Shown in pieces: positions 1 through 5,064 of a stretch of DNA of 5,064 bases. The stretch's first letter is position 1. Every line of letters begins with the position of its first letter. Position numbers and translations under genes: made by a program. The stretch is taken from contig JABEUT010000227.1 of the NCBI GenBank assembly GCA_013044305.1, positions 1 through 5,064 of the forward strand, written 5' to 3'. The DNA is from Bacteroidia bacterium (GTDB lineage: Bacteria; Bacteroidota; Bacteroidia; JABEUT01). Below the pieces are notes generated by a model. The model saw only the letters and a list, made by a program, of their open reading frames with translations, did no database searches and was not told the DNA's origin.

Positions 1-10
1 CCCCTGTTTC

Positions 11-113
11 GTGTATAATAATGTGCAATAGTGTACAAGGAGAAGAAAAAATATGCGTTCAGTGTGCAAAAGTGTGCAATAAAAAAGCCCAATTTCACTT
101 TATATGTGCATAA
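11..113. repeat. Phased decamer repeats (GTGTGCAATA-like) upstream of acylphosphatase gene
   Basis: Copies read on the plus strand are GTGTATAATA (11-20), ATGTGCAATA (21-30), GTGTACAAGG (31-40), GTGTGCAAAA (62-71), GTGTGCAATA (72-81) and ATGTGCATAA (104-113), with a poor copy at 52-61. Start-to-start distances are 10, 10, 31, 10 and 32, all close to whole turns of the DNA helix, so the copies lie roughly on one face. The acylphosphatase start itself sits in a related string, TATGCAATGA (192-201). The repeats are visible directly. A role as a cooperative regulator-binding array is inference, and decayed low-complexity sequence is the alternative. I do not recognise the motif. Confidence 0.55.
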
Positions 114-173
114 TCAACCTACCGAACTTTTGCGCCGGACATAAAACAATAATTATGAATGATTTGATTCCTT

Positions 174-181
174 TATTTTTG
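174..181 (+). promoter_or_regulatory. Possible Bacteroidota -7 promoter element
   Basis: TATTTTTG is an exact match to the Bacteroidota -7 consensus TAnnTTTG and lies 16 nt before the acylphosphatase ATG, which would give a very short leader. No TTTG -33 element stands at the usual 19-21 nt upstream; the nearest TTTG strings, at 129-132 and 163-166, are too far and too close. In AT-rich DNA such an octamer can arise by chance, so this is a candidate only. Confidence 0.35.
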
Positions 182-197
182 TATCTTTAAGTATGCA

Positions 198-476
198 ATG
201 AAACATTTAAAAATAAAAGTATTCGGTAAGGTGCAGGGCGTTTATTACAGGGCAACAGCTGTGGAGAAAGCTAAAAAATACGGCATACGCGGATTCGTAA
301 GAAACGAACTCGACGGAAGCGTGTATATTGAAGCGGAAGGTGATGAAGTAAATCTGCACCTTTATGTGGAATGGTGCCGCACAGGTTCTGCCCTGGCAGT
401 AGTGGAGAAGCTTGAAGTGGAAGAAGGGGAATTGAAACCGTATAAAAGTTTTATAACAATCAGGGAACACAGCTAA
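198..476 (+). CDS. acyP: Acylphosphatase
   Basis: This small cytosolic enzyme would hydrolyse the carboxyl-phosphate bond of acyl phosphates such as acetyl phosphate or 1,3-bisphosphoglycerate. The 92-residue length is normal for the family. The signature is complete: GKVQGVYYR at residues 10-18 forms the phosphate-binding loop and ends in the catalytic arginine R18. GFVRNELDG at 32-40 supplies the catalytic asparagine N36, followed by the usual V-x-I-x-A-x-G strand at 42-48. The later family motif GPPLA(x)V reads GSALAVV here (residues 63-69), a mild departure, and the chain ends in the expected YKSFxI strand. The chosen ATG leaves only nine residues before the GxVQGV loop, as is usual. There is no clear ribosome-binding site. 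An ATG at 193-195 opens a two-codon frame (ATG CAA TGA) that overlaps this start. A 42-nt gap to the permease gene suggests cotranscription. Confidence 0.95.
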   Translation: MKHLKIKVFGKVQGVYYRATAVEKAKKYGIRGFVRNELDGSVYIEAEGDEVNLHLYVEWCRTGSALAVVEKLEVEEGELKPYKSFITIREHS

Positions 477-518
477 TAATTTTTACAATATCCCTCAACT
501 ACCGCCTGCCGGTATCTT

Positions 519-1598
519 ATGAAGAAATTAGACCAGTACATACTTCGAAAATTTCTCGGTACTTTTGTATATTCCATAAGCCTTATCAGCATTGTCATTA
601 TCATTTTCGACCTGTCGGAAAAGATGGACGACTTTATAGACAAACACGCTCCGATCAAGAGCATTGTGTTCAATTACTATTTCAATTTCGTACCATACAT
701 CGTCAATCTTTTCAGCCCCCTTTTTACCTTTATTTCAGTGGTGTTCTTTACCTCGCGTATGGCGGCGCGCAGCGAAGTGATAGCAATATTGAGCAGCGGT
801 GTCAGTTTCCGCCGTTTTTTGTACCCATATTTTGCCGGCGCCTTTCTTATTGCAGCGCTGTCACTTTATTTCAATAATGTAGTAATACCAAATGCCAACA
901 AAAAACGGCTCGCTTTTGAAAATACTTACATTCATAACCCGTACATGAATTTCAACCAGAACATTCACAGGCAGGTGTCGAAAGGGGTATTTATATATAT
1001 GGAGAGCTATAATACCATTCTTAACACAGGCTACAAGTTTTCAATGGAAAAAATTAAGGGGCAGGCATTATATTTCAAACTGATGAGTGATTATGTAGTA
1101 TGGGATAGTGTAAAAAGGCAGTGGAAAATATATGGCTATTTTATCCGGCGTTTTGATGATCTTGGCAGGCAATCGCTGTCCTCCGGAAACGAGAAAGATA
1201 CAGCGCTTAATTTTCTGCCATCCGACTTTGTGGAAAGGCTTAATGATGTGGAGGCCATGAACCATAATGAACTCAACAATTATATAGAAGAGCAACGAAT
1301 GCAGGGTTCAACCAATATTCTGTTTTATGAAGTTGAAAAATACAAACGAACCGCCTTTCCGTTTGCCACTTTCATCCTAACATTAATTGGCGTATCCCTT
1401 TCAAGCCGCAAGGTTAAAGGCGGAACAGGCCTGCACCTGGGTATGGGCCTGCTTATTGCCTTTTCCTTCATACTGGTCATGCGGGTTTCAACCACATTTG
1501 CCGAAGGCGGGCTGCTTTCCCCGCTTGTTTCGGTATGGATACCTAACTTATTATACGGAATTCTGGCATTTTTTATGATTAGAATGGCGCCAAAATAA
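519..1598 (+). CDS. lptG: LptF/LptG-family LPS export permease (LptG-like)
   Basis: This is an inner-membrane subunit of the LPS exporter. In the characterised system LptF and LptG pair with the ATPase LptB to extract LPS from the inner membrane and pass it to the LptC/LptA bridge. The 359-residue chain has the family layout. Three N-terminal membrane segments lie near residues 12-32, 57-80 and 100-120. A hydrophilic periplasmic jellyroll region spans about 121-275, and three more membrane segments lie near 279-297, 304-324 and 335-355. Between TM2 and TM3 the stretch RSEVIAILSSGVS (84-96) matches the cytoplasmic coupling helix that docks on LptB, with the conserved acidic residue at E86. The KRTAFPFA stretch (276-283) and the GG before TM5 are also typical. 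The ATG at 519 keeps all of TM1; the next Met, residue 36, would remove it. No Shine-Dalgarno is seen. LptF and LptG are homologous, and the G assignment rests only on the short length common for the Bacteroidota paralog, so family membership is firmer than the symbol. Confidence 0.9.
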   Translation: MKKLDQYILRKFLGTFVYSISLISIVIIIFDLSEKMDDFIDKHAPIKSIVFNYYFNFVPYIVNLFSPLFTFISVVFFTSRMAARSEVIAILSSGVSFRRFLYPYFAGAFLIAALSLYFNNVVIPNANKKRLAFENTYIHNPYMNFNQNIHRQVSKGVFIYMESYNTILNTGYKFSMEKIKGQALYFKLMSDYVVWDSVKRQWKIYGYFIRRFDDLGRQSLSSGNEKDTALNFLPSDFVERLNDVEAMNHNELNNYIEEQRMQGSTNILFYEVEKYKRTAFPFATFILTLIGVSLSSRKVKGGTGLHLGMGLLIAFSFILVMRVSTTFAEGGLLSPLVSVWIPNLLYGILAFFMIRMAPK

Positions 1599-1665
1599 AC
1601 GGCAGGAACCAATACTGCTGTTCCCGTTGGTGGAATCCTGTTGGTGGCTTACCATACCATCTGCA
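1599..1665. other. Convergent spacer between permease gene and recO
   Basis: Both flanking genes end here. No hairpin followed by a T-run is visible on either strand. The best inverted repeat is GGAAC (1605-1609) with GTTCC (1620-1624), only 5 bp around a 10-nt loop. An 8-bp direct repeat, GTTGGTGG, occurs at 1626-1633 and 1640-1647. TGGCGCCA (1585-1592) is a perfect palindrome inside the permease 3' end. Transcripts from the two sides may therefore overlap, but this is inference from the absence of a visible signal. Confidence 0.4.
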
Positions 1666-2382
1666 TTATAATTCCTCCAGTACAAGGTGTGATTTGAGCG
1701 GAGACATGCCAGTGTGAATCGTAAAATATTCAAGCAGGTTTTTAACCAATTCCCTTCTAACCTGTAAAGGAATCTGTGGCTGATGGAATTGGTGCATGGG
1801 TACGGCAGAAAGCTCGCTAAGCAGCCTGCTTGTATCACTATCTAAAAAATGCGGATGGTAGGGAATCGTTTTCTGATAAATACTTTCTTCAAGATTAAAA
1901 AATGGAGTATTTGCATGGTACCCGGTAGAAGGAAGGAAGCCTAATTGGTCACAAAGCCTTATGAGGAATATTAGGTGGAAGTTGTTGCATTTTTCATTGG
2001 TGCCATCCAGCAACAGGATGGATTCGCGTAAGAATAAGTAGAGTGGGGGGTCGGGCGAGGCTTCTTTCAGGCAACGCATTAACAGTTCGGAAAGAAACAG
2101 GGCAATGGCTCCTTTATCAATACTTCCACGGATATGCTGTGTGAGCGCTGCAAGACCAATTTCCTTAAGCTGGGAAAGGTTGCTGTTTTCTTTGTGAGAT
2201 ATTTCGGCATTGATTATAGAAAAAGGCTGGAGAAATGCTGCTTTTGTCCTTGATTTTTTGCCATGGACCGAATTTACCCAACAAGTTGTTAAACCAAGCT
2301 GGGCAGAGTACAGCTTAACCACCGCATTCTTATCCTTATAGGGGTATAGCTGAAGAACAATAGCCTCGGTAGTTGTGAACAT
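1666..2382 (-). CDS. recO: DNA repair protein RecO
   Basis: RecO works with RecR, and in many bacteria RecF, to load RecA onto SSB-coated single-stranded DNA at gaps and to anneal complementary strands. The 238-residue length is normal. The N-terminal part (about 1-78) fits the OB fold, with the opening TTEAIVLQ, the YKDKNAVVKLYS strand pair (15-26), GLTTCWVNSV (30-39) and LQPF (51-54). The remainder is the helical C-terminal domain, including IALFLSELL (93-101), NFHLIFLIRLCDQLGFLP (134-151) and the terminal SHLVLEEL. The four cysteines (C34, C104, C132, C144) are scattered and form no CxxC pairs, so the zinc finger found in some RecO proteins is absent. The gene lies 87 nt downstream of the porZ-like gene on the same strand. 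No clear promoter is visible between them, so read-through is likely. The spacer holds only a 4-bp GGAA/TTCC inverted repeat (2449-2460). The start has no Shine-Dalgarno. Confidence 0.95.
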   Translation of the reverse strand: MFTTTEAIVLQLYPYKDKNAVVKLYSAQLGLTTCWVNSVHGKKSRTKAAFLQPFSIINAEISHKENSNLSQLKEIGLAALTQHIRGSIDKGAIALFLSELLMRCLKEASPDPPLYLFLRESILLLDGTNEKCNNFHLIFLIRLCDQLGFLPSTGYHANTPFFNLEESIYQKTIPYHPHFLDSDTSRLLSELSAVPMHQFHQPQIPLQVRRELVKNLLEYFTIHTGMSPLKSHLVLEEL

Positions 2383-2469
2383 GATTTTTATCGGTTGGCT
2401 GTTGACTTCATTTAATTGCGGTTTCTTGGGTGTGCCATAAAATATGCCGGAAGCAATTCCCGAAACCTG

Positions 2470-4803
2470 TTAATTGAGAAACAATATCTTTGTTATGCAA
2501 CTCTGTGTTCCATCGGGACTATTGCAAAATGCCACGTACACACCCGACTGCACTCGTTCGCCGCTCATATTCGTGCCGGGCCATATGGCTTGACCGCCAA
2601 GCGAGGTGGTATGATAAACGATCTGGCCGTTAATGGTAGTAATCTTTACATCGGAATTGGCAACAAGGCCTGTAATTGCAATAACTCCATCGTAACCGTG
2701 CGGGACGGGATTAGGGTAGGCGTATACATTGCTAAAGCTGCTGTAACTTCCTGTAGCTGTACTGCGAAACGAAACAATTCCCTGATCGGTTCCGATAAGC
2801 ACCTCTCCGTTTATAGGATTTATGTTGATGCAGTTAATGTTGTTGGAGATAAGCGGACTGTTCGCTGTGGTAAAGTTATATATCTGTTGCGTACCATCGG
2901 CGGACATCAAAAACACCCCTCCGCCCGCCGTGCCAATCCATTTACGGTTGGCTCCGTCTACCGCAATTGCGGTAGTGGTTTGGTTTTGCATAAGCACCTG
3001 TGTGTAGCCGTTTTGCGTTACATACACGCTATCGGCATCCCAGTCGTGGTTTCCATCCAATACATTGTCGGGAGAATAGAACACTACCACACATGCGTTG
3101 GTGCCTACCCATATTGAACCGTTTTGATCTTCTGCCATGGCAGATACATCGCTGCTTGGCAGGTCGCCATTTCCCTTGGTTGTGTTAATTAATATGGCAT
3201 TACCGGCATTGGGCTGCCCGAAGGAGCCATTGTCCTGATAAACCAGAATACCCATGCCATTTATAATCATCCATTTGGCGTTACTCTTTGTTACCAGCAT
3301 CTGTGTTATTACCGGGTTTTGCACCTGCTGTACCGATGGCACAGAGCTGAAATCAAACGCCTGCCATGCACCTCCGGGTTTTAGTACCGAAAGGTAATTC
3401 GACGGAGCATTTGAACAGGCCACCCAAAGGTTGCCCAATGTGTCGTATCCGAGGGCGCCTACTCTGATATCTGTGTCCACAAAAGTGGGAACCAGTGTGG
3501 AATTGGAGGAGTTATAAACGTTTACAATTTGGTTGTTACGGTACTCCAGTACCCCGTTTGCCCAAGATCCGGCAAAAGCATGACTGGCGTCTTTAGGGTC
3601 GGTTACTATACAATTTATATCAAAGCACTTATTTATAATTCTGTACCAGTTGTTGTTTTGATAGTAAGACACTCCTATGTTATTTATCCAATCGTTGCCA
3701 TGCGACTGGTTGTAACCTCCCGGTGTAATCCAGATGTTATTGTTTTGTATCGCCATGGATGTTACCGCATTTGAAAAAGGGCCTGACGGATAATAATAGG
3801 TTCCGCTCAAATTGGCATTACTTTCAACCAATCCATGTGCGGCATCCGCTATCCAGATATTGCCATTTGCATCGGTAAGCGCATCCTTGGGTTCCGAAAA
3901 TGTTTGGGTATTGTAGGCATAAATACCGTTTACCACCATACCGTTACTGTTTACTTCAGTAACATTTGAGTTCATGGATATAAGCAGGTTGCCGTAAGTG
4001 CTTTCCAGGGAGTTCACCTGCCCTCCCGATCCATAGCCGCTTCTTTTCCATCCACCGTTGCTGTATGAATAAATAGTATCACTGCCTTTATTATGTGTAA
4101 GATGGTTTGAGAAGTTAACAAAAATACTGTCTCTGAACGAAGTAATGCTATTGTATATACCTGGTGGAAGAATATTTGCTCCTGTTTTTCTCCAGCTTTG
4201 AAAGGTGTTGAGATTTGGATTTAACATAGATGCCTTATATACTCCGCTGTCAGCAGCCGCGAAAATGGAATCGCCAAGTATGGTAACACCGGATACGTTC
4301 ATTGCGCTGCCTGAAGAAGACAGGTTGAAGGTGTTCAGGATAATTTGCTGGTTTATATCCATCTCGAGTATGCCCTGTCCGCATGACAGATAGGCCGTAT
4401 CGCCTCTGAAATAAATGTCATTAATGGTTTTGCTGCCCTCAAGCACTTCGGTGTAAAGGGCTGGTACGTTAGTCACCTGTCCGTTATTCAAAATGTCAAT
4501 ATTCCCATCCGCATAGCCTATTACAAGGCTGTTGGTATTTGAATTGAACCGCGCAACCGATGTGCTGACATCCGAAAGTCCGGTAACACGGTTGAATTTC
4601 TGAATCGAATTGTCGTTCAGGTTGTATGAAAACACTCCTGCAAGGCTGGTGCAATAAAGGGTATTCTGCCCTTCCGATATTTTCAAATTGCTTTGGTACG
4701 ACAGATAATCCTTCCAGTCGCCAATAGGAACATTCTGGCCTATGGCCGTTGACAATGTAACGGATACCCAGATGATGATTAGTAAATAGTGAATCGTTTT
4801 CAT
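2470..4803 (-). CDS. porZ: PorZ-like T9SS surface protein (two beta-propellers plus C-terminal domain)
   Basis: In Porphyromonas gingivalis PorZ is a 776-residue surface member of the PorU-PorV-PorQ-PorZ attachment complex. It binds anionic LPS and supplies it to the sortase PorU. This protein has 777 residues and the same plan. Residues 1-22 form a signal peptide (hydrophobic LLIIIWVSV core, A-I-G then Gln23 at the likely cut). The mature start VPIGDWKDYLSY (25-36), followed by GVFSYNLNDNSIQKFNRVTGLSD, is the typical opening of the PorZ N-terminal propeller. Propeller-type repeats follow, for example GNIWIADAAHGL (314-325), GNLWVAC (457-463), GSIWVGTNA (562-570), RKWIGTAGGGVF (620-631) and GEVLIGTDQGIV (666-677). 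The last 84 residues (694-777), from YAYPNPV to KILFLN, form a T9SS-type C-terminal sorting domain with GERVQSGVYV. Fold assignments come from family knowledge and visible repeats. A generic two-component-regulator-propeller secreted protein is the alternative. recO follows downstream on the same strand. Confidence 0.88.
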   Translation of the reverse strand: MKTIHYLLIIIWVSVTLSTAIGQNVPIGDWKDYLSYQSNLKISEGQNTLYCTSLAGVFSYNLNDNSIQKFNRVTGLSDVSTSVARFNSNTNSLVIGYADGNIDILNNGQVTNVPALYTEVLEGSKTINDIYFRGDTAYLSCGQGILEMDINQQIILNTFNLSSSGSAMNVSGVTILGDSIFAAADSGVYKASMLNPNLNTFQSWRKTGANILPPGIYNSITSFRDSIFVNFSNHLTHNKGSDTIYSYSNGGWKRSGYGSGGQVNSLESTYGNLLISMNSNVTEVNSNGMVVNGIYAYNTQTFSEPKDALTDANGNIWIADAAHGLVESNANLSGTYYYPSGPFSNAVTSMAIQNNNIWITPGGYNQSHGNDWINNIGVSYYQNNNWYRIINKCFDINCIVTDPKDASHAFAGSWANGVLEYRNNQIVNVYNSSNSTLVPTFVDTDIRVGALGYDTLGNLWVACSNAPSNYLSVLKPGGAWQAFDFSSVPSVQQVQNPVITQMLVTKSNAKWMIINGMGILVYQDNGSFGQPNAGNAILINTTKGNGDLPSSDVSAMAEDQNGSIWVGTNACVVVFYSPDNVLDGNHDWDADSVYVTQNGYTQVLMQNQTTTAIAVDGANRKWIGTAGGGVFLMSADGTQQIYNFTTANSPLISNNINCININPINGEVLIGTDQGIVSFRSTATGSYSSFSNVYAYPNPVPHGYDGVIAITGLVANSDVKITTINGQIVYHTTSLGGQAIWPGTNMSGERVQSGVYVAFCNSPDGTQSCITKILFLN

Positions 4804-5014
4804 TATTCAGTATACAAAATAACTGATAAAATCGGAATTTAGTATAGCATGTTCACACTTTATTATTATTATACCATTAAGACTAAGAAGTGGTAAAACT
4901 TGTAGGTATATGTCTGTTTGTGTCTTTGATTCTTTAAAGATGTCAGTTTTTGCCTGTCTGGTTGTTGTAATGGGGATGGGAGGGGATTTTTAATTAGGAA
5001 TTCATAATTAGTAA
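4804..5014. other. AT-rich intergenic region upstream of the porZ-like gene
   Basis: I see no gene here. The region must hold the porZ promoter on the minus strand. It contains a TTA triplet run (four copies, 4860-4871) and a perfect 10-bp palindrome, TCTTTAAAGA (4931-4940). A T- and G-rich plus-strand stretch covers roughly 4911-4990, and the first two or more heptamers of a repeat start at 4991. None of these is a recognised regulatory site. Confidence 0.5.
4815..4822 (-). promoter_or_regulatory. Weak candidate -7 element for the porZ-like gene
   Basis: On the minus strand this reads TTATTTTG, one mismatch from TAnnTTTG, ending 11 nt before the ATG. No TTTG or TTG is present at the distance expected for the -33 element. 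This is weak evidence in AT-rich sequence and is recorded only as the best visible candidate. Confidence 0.18.
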
Positions 5015-5018
5015 TTAG
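4991..5018. repeat. Short tandem heptamer repeat (TAATTAG units)
   Basis: Four consecutive 7-bp units read TAATTAG (4991-4997), GAATTCA (4998-5004), TAATTAG (5005-5011) and TAATTAG (5012-5018). Three are identical and one shares only the AATT core. Short heptamer arrays of this kind are a known class of intergenic repeat in some bacterial genomes. The last unit overlaps the stop codon of the possible partial gene that begins beyond the window. Its function is unknown; slippage-prone, copy-variable DNA is the simplest reading. Confidence 0.6.
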
Positions 5019-5064
5019 TAAAATGGGGCGTAGGCTTCATTTTCTTCATTGCGGAAAGCCTTCG
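5015..5064 (-). CDS. Possible 3' end of a minus-strand gene (partial)
   Basis: Read on the minus strand from the window edge, one frame encodes KAFRNEENEAYAPFY and then stops at TAA (5015-5017). Fifteen codons are too few to identify a family. The composition, rich in Glu and Asn with an aromatic tail, looks more protein-like than the other minus-strand frame that is open here, or the plus-strand frame opening at ATG 5023. The stop falls inside the heptamer repeat. If the call is right, the gene starts outside the window and runs in the same direction as the porZ-like gene. An inverted repeat AGGCTT/AAGCCT (5032-5037 and 5056-5061) lies inside it. Non-coding DNA is a real alternative. Confidence 0.3.
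   Translation of the reverse strand, partial: KAFRNEENEAYAPFY

Noticed and set aside
53..82. Nine-codon leader-like frame with AGGAG at 38-42 upstream
   Set aside because: The spacing to the ATG is long at about 10 nt, Shine-Dalgarno use is weak in Bacteroidota, and the frame consists mostly of the repeat units. There is no attenuator hairpin after it.
21..113. Small cysteine-rich frame (30 codons, with a CxxCxxxC pattern) on the plus strand
   Set aside because: The cysteines come from the repeated TGTGCA units translated in one frame, there is no Shine-Dalgarno sequence at a suitable distance, and no family is recognisable. The repeat array is the simpler explanation.
2416..3117. Long plus-strand open frame (233 codons) antisense to the end of the porZ-like gene
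   Set aside because: It is in exact codon register opposite porZ, so it stays open only because porZ uses few TTA, CTA and TCA codons there. The product is rich in Cys, Arg and His with no recognisable domain, and porZ is strongly supported on the other strand.
4931..4940. Perfect palindrome TCTTTAAAGA in the region upstream of the porZ-like gene
   Set aside because: It is ten bases of AT-rich self-complementary sequence with no second copy, no extension of the symmetry and no known regulator match. Chance is likely.
5032..5061. Inverted repeat AGGCTT/AAGCCT as a possible terminator
   Set aside because: The stem is 6 bp with an 18-nt loop and no T-run after it, and it lies within a frame that may be coding.

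Overview
The window looks like ordinary chromosome from a member of the Bacteroidota. Three things point there. A surface protein closely resembles PorZ of the type IX secretion system (T9SS), which is found only in this phylum. None of the gene starts has a clear Shine-Dalgarno sequence. The one good promoter-like element fits the Bacteroidota -7 consensus TAnnTTTG. I cannot assign a genus from sequence alone.

Layout. Positions 1-197 hold no convincing gene, but they carry an unusual set of roughly 10-bp GTGTGCAATA-like repeats and a possible -7 promoter element. Two plus-strand genes follow with a 42-nt gap: a small acylphosphatase (198-476) and a six-TM LptF/LptG-family permease of the LPS export machine (519-1598). 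These converge, across a 67-nt spacer without an obvious terminator, on two minus-strand genes. Those are porZ-like (4803 to 2470), upstream, and recO (2382 to 1666), 87 nt downstream and probably cotranscribed. Positions 4804-5014 are AT-rich and non-coding, ending in a heptamer repeat. The last 50 bases may be the 3' end of another minus-strand gene that runs out of the window.

How the genes relate. The permease would pull LPS from the inner membrane toward the cell surface. PorZ in Porphyromonas gingivalis sits on the surface and hands anionic LPS to the PorU sortase, which attaches it to T9SS cargo. The two convergent gene pairs therefore each contain a step in moving LPS outward, although a functional link between them is only an inference. 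RecO is a housekeeping recombination-repair protein, and acylphosphatase is a housekeeping hydrolase. No mobile element, CRISPR array, tRNA or rRNA was seen. The least explained signal is the helically phased repeat array at 11-113.
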